NCBI GenBank assembly: GCA_009843725.1
Contig: VYCX01000003.1
Coordinates: forward strand, 1 to 5,484
DNA: 5,484 bases
Source: Boseongicola sp. SB0675_bin_26
GTDB lineage: Bacteria > Pseudomonadota > Alphaproteobacteria > Rhodobacterales > Rhodobacteraceae
Direction of reading: 5' to 3'
The translations under genes were made by a program, and so were the position numbers. Positions 1 to 5,484 of this stretch are shown here, in pieces. The notes beneath the pieces are model-generated. The model was not told where the DNA came from, made no database searches, and worked only from the letters and a program-made list of their open reading frames with translations. Each line of letters starts with the position of its first letter. Positions within the stretch are counted from its first letter, which is position 1.

Positions 1-429
1 CTCGACGGATATCTTGTCGCCAGTCCGCTTGGCCACGACGTTGAAGCGGGCATCCTGGGCGGCGTGCTTCTGCAGCAGTCTCGAGATTTTCATCGGCCGC
101 GAGCCAATGACGTGGTCCCGGCCGCCAATCACCATCTGAGGGGTGTAGATCGTGTTCTTTCCGATCGCGCGCACGTATGAGCGTTGACGTTTGGTATGGC
201 TCGGAATGGCGAACTTGTCCTTCCAGCCCAGGTAGTCCCAGTAGTCCACGTGCAGCGCCAGGGCGATCACGTCGTCGCGCTCGGCCAGTTCACCGAGGAT
301 TCGATCCGCCGGCGGGCAGGAACTGCACCCTTGGGACGTGAACAGTTCCACAACGACCGCCTGGCCGGCTGCTGCAATTCCGGACGCCGCCATCCAAAGC
401 GCGGCGGCAATCGGCATCAATCGAGTCAT
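1..429 (-). CDS. DUF1223 family exported thioredoxin-like protein (partial, C-terminus missing)
   Basis: I translated this from the minus strand: 143 codons from the ATG at 429 run open to position 1, so the gene leaves the window before its stop. The N-terminus looks like a signal peptide: a basic MTR start, a hydrophobic Ala-rich stretch at about residues 5-21, and likely cleavage near residues 21-24. It is followed by the DUF1223 signature, VVVELFTSQGCSSCPPAD, with a CxxC pair at C35/C38. The family has a thioredoxin-like fold and a periplasmic or secreted location is inferred; its biochemical role is not established. Other family-like pieces are LHVDYWDYLGWKD (about 59-71) and YTPQMVIGG. 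Members are usually a little over 200 aa, so roughly the first 60% is present. The ribosome binding site before the ATG is weak (GGGA about 9 nt upstream); M5 is a possible alternative start. The gene is divergent from acnA. Family assignment is firm, function is open. Confidence 0.9.
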   Translation of the reverse strand, partial: MTRLMPIAAALWMAASGIAAAGQAVVVELFTSQGCSSCPPADRILGELAERDDVIALALHVDYWDYLGWKDKFAIPSHTKRQRSYVRAIGKNTIYTPQMVIGGRDHVIGSRPMKISRLLQKHAAQDARFNVVAKRTGDKISVE

Positions 430-669
430 TGCTTCAGTCCCGTTCTGGTCCTCGATCTCAGTACCGAATCCGCGCCTCGGCCACCAATCAAGGTTTTGCG
501 AGGCTGCGTTACAATGTCCCACCGCTGACGGAAATTCGCTTGTTTTGCAGGCTAGTGGCCGGAATGCACGCAGTCTTGCACGAATTTTGCGCCGTGCGCC
601 TTGCGTCGCTCCACAATGCAAGAGTATCCCCGACAAAAATTCTGTCCAGCTCAAGACGGAGGCGAAGAG
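430..669. promoter_or_regulatory. Divergent intergenic region between the DUF1223 gene and acnA
   Basis: This 240-bp gap must carry the promoters of both flanking genes, which point away from each other. I see no convincing small gene. A TACAAT hexamer at 510-515 resembles a sigma-70 -10 box for the plus strand, but no good -35 lies 16-18 bp upstream. Between 565 and 607 there is a run of similar hexamers: TGCACG at 565 and 577, TGCGCC at 588 and 595, TGCGTC at 602. CTTGCA at 575-580 is the exact reverse complement of TGCAAG at 617-622. These could be operator half-sites for an acnA regulator, but in GC-rich DNA they may be chance. I cannot place a transcription start. Confidence 0.35.
658..662 (+). 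promoter_or_regulatory. Ribosome binding site of acnA (fixes the start)
   Basis: GGAGG lies 7 nt before the ATG at 670, which is ideal spacing. It selects that ATG over the in-frame upstream candidates (TTG at 601, ATG at 616), whose extra 23 codons do not look like aconitase sequence. Confidence 0.9.
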
Positions 670-3360
670 ATGCCCATTTCCGTAGGCCACGACTCATCAG
701 GAACCAGAAAGTCCCTCACTGCAGGCGGCGCCAGCGTGGACCATTATTCGATCCCGGCAGCCGAGGCAGCAGGGCTTGGCAGCTTCGACCAGCTTCCCGC
801 ATCGCTGAAGGTGGTTCTGGAAAACGTGTTGCGCTTCGAGGATGGAAAGACCGTGACGATCGGCGACATCCGCGCATTTTCGGATTGGGCGGAGAAGGGC
901 GGCAGGAATCCCCGGGAGATCGCCTATCGGCCCGCTCGCGTGCTTATGCAGGACTTCACCGGCGTTCCTGCCGTGGTTGATCTTGCCGCCATGCGGGACG
1001 GGATCGTGGCGCTCGGCGGCAAGGCCGAGAAGATAAATCCGTTGAACCCGGTCGACCTCGTCATTGACCACTCGGTCATGATCGACGAATTCGGCAATCC
1101 ACGCGCCTTTCAGTTGAACGTTGACCGCGAATACGAGCGGAACATGGAGCGCTACACGTTCCTCAAGTGGGGGCAGAGCGCCTTCGACAACTTCCGGGTC
1201 GTTCCGCCCGGCACCGGCATCTGCCACCAGGTGAACCTCGAGTACCTCGCCCAGGCGATCTGGACGGACAGGGATCAGAACGGAGCCGAGGTGGCGTTTC
1301 CCGACACGCTCGTCGGAACGGACAGCCACACGACCATGGTAAACGGGCTGGCCGTTCTGGGCTGGGGCGTCGGCGGCATCGAGGCAGAGGCCGCAATGCT
1401 GGGGCAACCGGTCTCCATGCTGATCCCGGAAGTCGTCGGATTCGAACTGACCGGGTCCATGATGGAAGGCACGACCGGAACGGATCTCGTACTGAAGGTT
1501 GTCGAAATGCTCCGCGAGAAGGGCGTCGTGGGCAAGTTCGTCGAGTTCTTCGGCGAGGGGCTGGACCGACTGCCGCTCGCGGACAGGGCCACGATAGCAA
1601 ACATGGCGCCCGAATACGGCGCGACCTGCGGCTTCTTCCCCGTCGACGGCGAAACGCTGCGTTACCTTCGCCAGACCGGTCGTTCGGAAGAGCGGATTGC
1701 GCTGGTCGAGGCCTACGCCAAGGAGAACGGAATGTGGCGTCGGACCGACAACGCGACCGTCTATTCAGACAGGCTGAGTCTCGACATGAGCACGATCGTG
1801 CCAGCCATTTCCGGTCCGAGGCGACCGCAGGACTTCGTGGCGCTCACCGACGCAAAGGCCGCGTTTGCACGCGAAATGAAGGAGACCTTCAAGCGTCCCG
1901 TCGGCAAGGAGGTCGCTGTAGAGGGCGAAGACTTCAAGATGGAATCAGGCAAGGTCGTGATCGCCTCGATCACGTCCTGCACCAACACGTCGAATCCCTA
2001 TGTCATGATCGGCGCAGGCCTTGTCGCCCGCAAGGCGCGGGCGCTGGGGCTGAACCGCAAGCCATGGGTCAAGACCTCGCTCGCACCAGGCAGCCAGGTC
2101 GTGAGCGCCTATCTGGACGCGGCAGGACTTCAGGAAGACCTGGACGCCGTCGGGTTCAACCTCGTCGGGTACGGGTGCACAACCTGCATCGGGAATTCCG
2201 GACCGCTCCAGCCCGAGATTTCGAAGGCGATTTCGGACGGCGATCTCGTGGCCACGGCCGTTCTTTCGGGGAACCGGAATTTCGAAGGCCGGATCAGCCC
2301 GGACGTTCGCGCGAATTACCTGGCCTCGCCGCCTCTGGTCGTGGCCTATGCGCTGGCGGGGACGCTTGACATCGACCTGACCAGCGAACCCATCGGACAG
2401 GACAGGGACGGCAAGGACGTGTTCCTCAAGGACGTCTGGCCAACGCAGGAGGAGATCGCGGAGCTCGTGCAGAAGACCGTGACGCAGGATGCATTCCGGT
2501 CGAGATATGCCGACGTCTTCATGGGCGACGAGAAATGGCGCGGCGTGGAGACGACCGACAGCCTCACCTATGATTGGCCGGCAACGTCGACCTATGTGCA
2601 GAATCCTCCGTATTTCCGGGACATGTCGCCGGAGCCTGGAACCATTTCCGACGTCGAAGGCGCACGCATTCTCGCCCTTCTAGGCGACATGGTGACGACC
2701 GACCACATTTCGCCGGCGGGGTCGTTCAAGGACACGACGCCTGCAGGCAGGTACCTGACCGATCGGCAAGTGGCGCCGCGTGAGTTCAATTCCTACGGAT
2801 CAAGACGCGGGAACCACGAGATCATGATGCGGGGCACGTTTGCCAACATCCGTATCAGGAACGAGCTGCTGGACGGAGTCGAGGGCGGTTACACGAAGGG
2901 TCCCGACGGCACGCAGATGTCGATCTACGATGCGGCGATGGCATATCAGGAGCAGGGCACGCCCCTGGTCGTGGTTGCAGGTGCCCAGTACGGTGCCGGC
3001 TCCTCAAGGGATTGGGCCGCGAAAGGCACGGCGCTTCTGGGCGTGAAGGCAGTCATCGCGGAGAGCTACGAGCGCATCCACCGCTCAAATCTCGTCGGAA
3101 TGGGTGTCATTCCGTTCGAGTTCACCGGTGGAGACACGCGCCGGTCACTCGGGTTGACCGGCGACGAGACGATCACGATCACCAGGCTGGAAGGTGATCT
3201 GCAGCCGCTTTCCGAAGTGCCTTGCCGGATTGATTTCGCGGATGGCAGCTCGAAGGAGATCACTCTGAAGTGTCGAATCGACACGGGAATCGAGAGGGAA
3301 TACGTCGAGCATGGCGGCGTCCTGCACTATGTGCTTCGCAACCTTGCAGAGGCGGCGTGA
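670..3360 (+). CDS. acnA: Aconitate hydratase A (aconitase)
   Basis: This gene encodes a complete cytosolic aconitase of 896 aa, the usual length of the AcnA/IRP1 branch. It interconverts citrate and isocitrate through cis-aconitate in the TCA cycle. Signatures in order: VGTDSHTT (215-222); SCTNTSNP with cluster ligand C437; YGCTTCIGN with ligands C503 and C506; NRNFEGR with R536 and R541; GDMVTTDHISP (672-682), opening the C-terminal swivel domain; YGSRRGN (709-715); and GAGSSRDWAAKG (775-786) with R780. The three cysteines hold a [4Fe-4S] cluster, and the arginines bind substrate. Cys 437/503/506 and Arg 536/541/699/780 fall at the numbers I recall for human IRP1. No frameshift or missing active-site residue is visible. 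The start is set by GGAGG 7 nt upstream. The gene is convergent with ccmG across 103 bp and appears monocistronic. The methylcitrate-specific AcnD is less likely because the N-terminus and motifs are typical AcnA. Confidence 0.98.
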   Translation: MPISVGHDSSGTRKSLTAGGASVDHYSIPAAEAAGLGSFDQLPASLKVVLENVLRFEDGKTVTIGDIRAFSDWAEKGGRNPREIAYRPARVLMQDFTGVPAVVDLAAMRDGIVALGGKAEKINPLNPVDLVIDHSVMIDEFGNPRAFQLNVDREYERNMERYTFLKWGQSAFDNFRVVPPGTGICHQVNLEYLAQAIWTDRDQNGAEVAFPDTLVGTDSHTTMVNGLAVLGWGVGGIEAEAAMLGQPVSMLIPEVVGFELTGSMMEGTTGTDLVLKVVEMLREKGVVGKFVEFFGEGLDRLPLADRATIANMAPEYGATCGFFPVDGETLRYLRQTGRSEERIALVEAYAKENGMWRRTDNATVYSDRLSLDMSTIVPAISGPRRPQDFVALTDAKAAFAREMKETFKRPVGKEVAVEGEDFKMESGKVVIASITSCTNTSNPYVMIGAGLVARKARALGLNRKPWVKTSLAPGSQVVSAYLDAAGLQEDLDAVGFNLVGYGCTTCIGNSGPLQPEISKAISDGDLVATAVLSGNRNFEGRISPDVRANYLASPPLVVAYALAGTLDIDLTSEPIGQDRDGKDVFLKDVWPTQEEIAELVQKTVTQDAFRSRYADVFMGDEKWRGVETTDSLTYDWPATSTYVQNPPYFRDMSPEPGTISDVEGARILALLGDMVTTDHISPAGSFKDTTPAGRYLTDRQVAPREFNSYGSRRGNHEIMMRGTFANIRIRNELLDGVEGGYTKGPDGTQMSIYDAAMAYQEQGTPLVVVAGAQYGAGSSRDWAAKGTALLGVKAVIAESYERIHRSNLVGMGVIPFEFTGGDTRRSLGLTGDETITITRLEGDLQPLSEVPCRIDFADGSSKEITLKCRIDTGIEREYVEHGGVLHYVLRNLAEAA

Positions 3361-3361
3361 C

Positions 3362-3456
3362 GCCTTCGCGTCCTCGGCTCTGCCGCCGATTGGCTGACCG
3401 GCACGGGCGGTCGGCCGCAGCGCTGGCGAAACCCGCACCCATGGCCTCGCGAAGGC
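3362..3456. repeat. Outer 9-bp inverted repeat spanning the acnA/ccmG gap
   Basis: GCCTTCGCG at 3362-3370 is the exact reverse complement of CGCGAAGGC at 3448-3456. The arms are 77 nt apart and lie just inside the two convergent stop codons (acnA stop ends at 3360, ccmG stop is 3466-3464). They enclose the smaller hairpin at 3392-3416. The arrangement may be a folded 3' structure shared by both transcripts; a chance match in GC-rich DNA cannot be excluded. Confidence 0.45.
3392..3416. terminator. Possible bidirectional terminator hairpin between acnA and ccmG
   Basis: GGCTGACCG (3392-3400) pairs with CGGTCGGCC (3408-3416) in a 9-bp stem with one G-T wobble, closing a 7-nt loop. It lies midway in the 103-bp gap between two convergent genes, where transcription from both sides should stop. 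There is no T-tract on either strand, so it is not a classic intrinsic terminator; it may only stabilise 3' ends, with Rho doing the termination. Confidence 0.4.
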
Positions 3457-3463
3457 TGCATGT

Positions 3464-4003
3464 TCAACGTGCCAGTGCGGTCTCCACCGCAGGGCGGATC
3501 CTGCGTTCCAGAATCTGTTCCGTCACCGGGCCGGCAAATCTTGAGACGACCTTGCCCTTGCCGTTGACGACGAACGTCTCGGGAACTCCGTATACGCCCC
3601 ATTCGATGGCAGTTCGTCCCCTTGGGTCTGCGCCGACAGCCTTGAATGGATTGCCAAGTTCGTCAAGGAAGCGCCGGGCCTTCTGCGGATCGTCCTTGTA
3701 GTTGACGCCAAGGATCGCGAAGCCGTCGTGCTTCAGGCGCATCAGCTGAGGATGCTCAATGCGGCACGGCGCGCACCAGCTGGCCCAGAAGTTCACCAGC
3801 GTCACGCTTCCGTTCGTCAACTCGTCCGGACCGATCGCTGCCACTTCCTTGAGCGCAACGACGTCCAGAACAGGCGCATTGCGCCCGAGAAGGGTCGAGG
3901 GCAGGGCTTCCGGATCCTCACGGTAGATGCCGCCGAGGAACAGCCCGGCAAGCCCCGCAAATGCCACGAGCGGCAGCAGTACAAGCAGCGATATCCTAGG
4001 CAT
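3464..4003 (-). CDS. ccmG: Periplasmic thiol:disulfide oxidoreductase CcmG (DsbE/HelX)
   Basis: This 179-aa protein is a membrane-anchored thioredoxin-fold reductant of cytochrome c maturation System I. It reduces the CXXCH cysteines of apocytochrome c, or the CcmH partner, so that heme can be attached in the periplasm. Residues about 5-26 form one hydrophobic anchor. The redox site is WCAPC with C77 and C80, and the cis-proline region typical of CcmG is YGVPET (138-143). The acidic pocket residue expected in this family is plausibly E83, though I did not verify it. The ATG at 4003 lies inside the end of ccmD, giving an 8-nt overlap (4003-3996). No good Shine-Dalgarno precedes it, so translational coupling to ccmD is likely. 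Other DsbE-like or TlpA/ResA proteins share the fold, but the position after ccmC and ccmD settles the name. Confidence 0.96.
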   Translation of the reverse strand: MPRISLLVLLPLVAFAGLAGLFLGGIYREDPEALPSTLLGRNAPVLDVVALKEVAAIGPDELTNGSVTLVNFWASWCAPCRIEHPQLMRLKHDGFAILGVNYKDDPQKARRFLDELGNPFKAVGADPRGRTAIEWGVYGVPETFVVNGKGKVVSRFAGPVTEQILERRIRPAVETALAR

Positions 4004-4151
4004 CGGAGATTCGGCGCTCGGTTTCGTCCAGGAGCCGCTTGGCGCGCAGGGCCTGCAGCACGCTCAGTCCGATGATGGTGACAAGGATCACGAACGACCC
4101 CGCATATGCCAGGGCGACCTCGAATGCGTATGCTCCAAGATCCGGCATCAT
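3996..4151 (-). CDS. ccmD: Heme exporter subunit CcmD
   Basis: This is a small gene of 51 codons, read by hand from the minus strand, starting MMPDLGAYAFEVALAYAG and ending TAG at 3998-3996. It has the CcmD layout: a short N-terminus with an aromatic residue (Y8), one transmembrane helix at about residues 11-35, and a charged cytoplasmic tail (RAKRLLDETERR). CcmD stabilises the CcmC-CcmE complex and helps release heme-loaded CcmE from the CcmABC complex. The start overlaps the ccmC stop as ATGA (4151-4148). Two consecutive ATG codons are available; AAGGAG at 4165-4160 lies 8 nt before the first and favours it. Sequence conservation in CcmD is low, so the call rests on size, topology and its position between ccmC and ccmG. 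Confidence 0.92.
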   Translation of the reverse strand: MMPDLGAYAFEVALAYAGSFVILVTIIGLSVLQALRAKRLLDETERRISDA

Positions 4152-4876
4152 GAAATGCGCTCCTTCAGTTCAAGCGCGCGCACCCGGCGCAGGCGGATTT
4201 CGCAGCGAGTGCGCAAGAGGACGAGCGCGACGAAGAGAATGACGAATCCCGTGATCGACACAATGAGCGGCAACCAGAACTCGTTCGAAATGTTCTCGTC
4301 CCTGTCCAGCGAGAGGCTTGCGGCCTGATGCAGTCCCTGGCTCCAGAAGTTGACAGCGTAGCGGGAGAGGAGGGCGAAGACCGACCCAACGACGCAGAGC
4401 ATGCTGGTCAGGTCGGCAGCGGTGTCCGGGTTCTCGACCGAGGACCAAAGCGCCATGTAGCCAAGGTAGAAGAGGAACAGGATCAGGAACGAAGTCAGTC
4501 TCGGATCCCATTCCCACCAGCTGCCCCACATGGGCTGTCCCCAGACCGCGCCGGTGAAGAGCGCCATCAGGGTCATGGACACGCCTACCGGAGCGGCGGC
4601 CTTGGCGGCCAGTGCCGAAACGTGATGCCTCCGGATCAGCCAAATGAGCGATGCAACCAGCATCATGACCCAGGCGTTGATCGCCATCATCGCGGAAGGA
4701 ACATGCAGGTAGATGATCCTGACCGCCGAGCCTTGCCGGAAGTCGTCCGGCGCGAAGAAGAATCCCCAGGTCAACCCGGTCCCGAGGCACAGTGCGGCGA
4801 AAAGGAACAGCGGTCCAACCAGACGGTCGGTTGTCGCCATGAACTTCCTCGGATTGGCGTATTCCCAGAGTGACAT
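4148..4876 (-). CDS. ccmC: Heme exporter / heme-handling protein CcmC (HelC)
   Basis: This 242-aa integral membrane protein of System I cytochrome c biogenesis presents heme to the chaperone CcmE in the periplasm. The tryptophan-rich WWD motif that binds heme is at 112-126 (WGQPMWGSWWEWDPR). The two flanking heme-ligand histidines are H58 in IIYLHVP and H183 in GLHQAAS. Six hydrophobic segments are visible at about 22-42, 54-81, 93-111, 128-147, 157-175 and 201-222. Length fits the family. The ATG at 4876 is preferred because its first residues (WEYANPRKFM) align with the N-terminus of E. coli CcmC as I recall it. Upstream of it there is only a weak AGG, while the in-frame ATG at 4840 has GAGG 6 nt before it. 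The gene heads a ccmC-ccmD-ccmG operon; ccmAB are not adjacent upstream. Confidence 0.97.
   Translation of the reverse strand: MSLWEYANPRKFMATTDRLVGPLFLFAALCLGTGLTWGFFFAPDDFRQGSAVRIIYLHVPSAMMAINAWVMMLVASLIWLIRRHHVSALAAKAAAPVGVSMTLMALFTGAVWGQPMWGSWWEWDPRLTSFLILFLFYLGYMALWSSVENPDTAADLTSMLCVVGSVFALLSRYAVNFWSQGLHQAASLSLDRDENISNEFWLPLIVSITGFVILFVALVLLRTRCEIRLRRVRALELKERIS
4160..4165 (-). promoter_or_regulatory. Ribosome binding site of ccmD
   Basis: On the minus strand AAGGAG lies inside the 3' end of ccmC, 8 nt before the first of two adjacent ATG codons at 4151. It supports the first ATG as the ccmD start and explains how this tiny gene is translated despite overlapping the ccmC stop. Confidence 0.8.
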
Positions 4877-4882
4877 GCGCGA

Positions 4883-4911
4883 TACCTAGCCTTGGTGTCG
4901 GTCGCCCTCAA
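4883..4911 (-). promoter_or_regulatory. Candidate ccmC promoter, possibly leaderless
   Basis: On the minus strand TTGAGG (4911-4906) and TAGGTA (4888-4883) are separated by exactly 17 nt. The -35 box matches the consensus at TTGA, but the -10 box is poor. Six nucleotides follow the -10 before the ccmC ATG, so a normal start site would fall on or next to that A, giving a transcript with no leader. This is weak evidence from spacing and partial matches only. Confidence 0.25.
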
Positions 4912-4941
4912 GTGACGCATGTGGTTCCGATGCAGGGCCGA

Positions 4942-4947
4942 TTGACG
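4942..4947 (+). promoter_or_regulatory. Candidate -35 box (TTGACG) for the M20 amidohydrolase gene
   Basis: TTGACG is a five-of-six match to a sigma-70 -35 box and lies 74 nt before the ATG at 5022, within the 145-bp divergent gap. The hexamer 17 nt downstream (GGCTTG at 4965-4970) is a poor -10, so the assignment is tentative. I see nothing else in the gap apart from the possible ccmC promoter on the other strand. Confidence 0.2.
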
Positions 4948-5021
4948 CGCTCGTGACGGCGAGGGGCTTGCGTTCCCGACCAAAGTCCGAAAGTTGCAGG
5001 AAAGAACTGAAGAGGTGCAAG

Positions 5022-5484
5022 ATGCCCACTCGCAACAGGTTTGCTGAACTGCATGACGAAATCACCGCGTGGCGCCGTGATTTCCACACGCATCCGGAAC
5101 TGCTCTTCGAGGTGCATCGCACCGCCGGAATCGTGGAGGAGAAGCTCAGGGAATTCGGGTGCGACGAAGTTGTGACAGGCATCGGACGCACGGGAGTCGT
5201 CGGGTTGATCCATGGCACGACCCGAACTTCGGGGAAGACGGTGGGCCTGCGCGCCGACATGGATGCCTTGCCGATCCATGAGGAAACGGGGCTGGCCTAT
5301 GCGTCGAAAGCGCCAGGCAAGATGCATGCGTGCGGACATGACGGGCACACAGCGATGCTCCTTGGCGCCGCGAAATACCTTGCGGAGACGCGGAACTTCA
5401 ATGGAACCGTCGCGGTCATTTTTCAGCCTGCCGAAGAGGGCGGTGGAGGCGGGCGCGAAATGGTCGACGACGGCATGATCGAGC
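5022..5484 (+). CDS. M20D-family amidohydrolase / metallopeptidase (partial, C-terminus missing)
   Basis: The first 154 codons of an M20 family zinc-type hydrolase are present; members are usually about 390 aa, so about 40% is seen before the right edge. The family (hippurate hydrolase, N-acyl-amino-acid and IAA-amino-acid amidohydrolases) cleaves amide bonds of N-acylated amino acids in the cytoplasm. Visible motifs are WRRDFHTHPEL (17-27), RADMDALP (77-84) with D79 and D81, MHACGHDGH (101-109) with likely metal ligands C104 and H106, and FQPAEEGGGGG (134-144) with the catalytic/metal-binding glutamate pair E138/E139. The Cys in the metal site marks subfamily M20D rather than M20A/DapE. The start is supported by AGAGG (5011-5015), 6 nt before the ATG. 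The exact substrate cannot be told from this part. The gene is divergent from ccmC and shows no functional link with it. Confidence 0.95.
   Translation, partial: MPTRNRFAELHDEITAWRRDFHTHPELLFEVHRTAGIVEEKLREFGCDEVVTGIGRTGVVGLIHGTTRTSGKTVGLRADMDALPIHEETGLAYASKAPGKMHACGHDGHTAMLLGAAKYLAETRNFNGTVAVIFQPAEEGGGGGREMVDDGMIE

Noticed and set aside
601..669. A 23-codon N-terminal extension of acnA from TTG at 601
   Set aside because: The added residues do not resemble aconitase, and the ATG at 670 has a well-placed GGAGG and restores family numbering and length.
184..980. Overlapping plus-strand open frames (184-528, 338-685, 429-980) spanning the DUF1223 gene, the gap and the acnA start
   Set aside because: They are antisense to DUF1223 or out of frame with acnA and show no domain or ribosome binding site; the minus-strand DUF1223 signature is clear.
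697..1407. A 236-codon open frame on the minus strand opposite the acnA 5' part
   Set aside because: It is antisense to highly conserved aconitase coding sequence, has no recognisable domain and lacks a supporting ribosome binding site.
1167..2369. A 400-codon open frame on the plus strand inside acnA
   Set aside because: It is an out-of-frame shadow of acnA: Arg/Gly-rich translation, no recognisable domain, and complete overlap with an intact aconitase frame in GC-rich DNA.
3270..3701. A 143-codon plus-strand open frame running from the acnA end into ccmG
   Set aside because: It is out of frame with acnA and antisense to ccmG, with no recognisable domain.
4328..4873. A 181-codon open frame on the plus strand opposite ccmC
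   Set aside because: It mirrors the ccmC frame almost end to end, is strongly hydrophilic with low-complexity composition, and ccmC has all its family motifs.
4908..5348. Minus-strand open frames (4886-5260 and 4908-5348) opposite the amidohydrolase start, considered as a ccmB remnant
   Set aside because: Their translations are not hydrophobic and show no transporter motif, so they are antisense shadows of the M20 gene and not ccmAB remains.

Overview
The window is an ordinary chromosomal housekeeping segment from a high-GC alphaproteobacterium. The AcnA, CcmC and M20 protein sequences read most like those of Rhodobacterales (Roseobacter/Paracoccus-type), judged from remembered family sequences and not from a search. 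I see no mobile elements, tRNA or rRNA genes, CRISPR arrays or phage genes.

Layout, left to right: (1) positions 1-429, minus strand, the N-terminal 143 codons of an exported DUF1223 protein with a CxxC motif, cut by the window edge. (2) A 240-bp divergent intergenic region, 430-669. (3) 670-3360, plus strand, a complete aconitate hydratase gene, acnA (896 aa). (4) A 103-bp convergent gap, 3361-3463, holding nested inverted repeats. (5) 4151-3464 and 4876-4148, minus strand, the tightly overlapping cytochrome c maturation genes transcribed ccmC, ccmD, ccmG. (6) A 145-bp divergent gap, 4877-5021. (7) From 5022 to the right edge, plus strand, the first 154 codons of an M20D-family amidohydrolase.

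The genes fall into separate functions. acnA works in the TCA cycle and is a [4Fe-4S] enzyme. ccmC, ccmD and ccmG are part of System I cytochrome c biogenesis: CcmC and CcmD handle heme transfer to CcmE, and CcmG supplies reductant for the apocytochrome CXXCH cysteines. ccmA and ccmB, which often precede ccmC in alphaproteobacteria, are not immediately upstream here; the M20 amidohydrolase gene sits divergently in that place. The DUF1223 and amidohydrolase genes have no clear functional tie to the others.

I found no previously undescribed system. The points worth checking are modest: the separation of ccmCDG from ccmAB, the ccmC start and a possible leaderless promoter, the inverted repeats between the convergent genes, and the repeated TGC motifs upstream of acnA.
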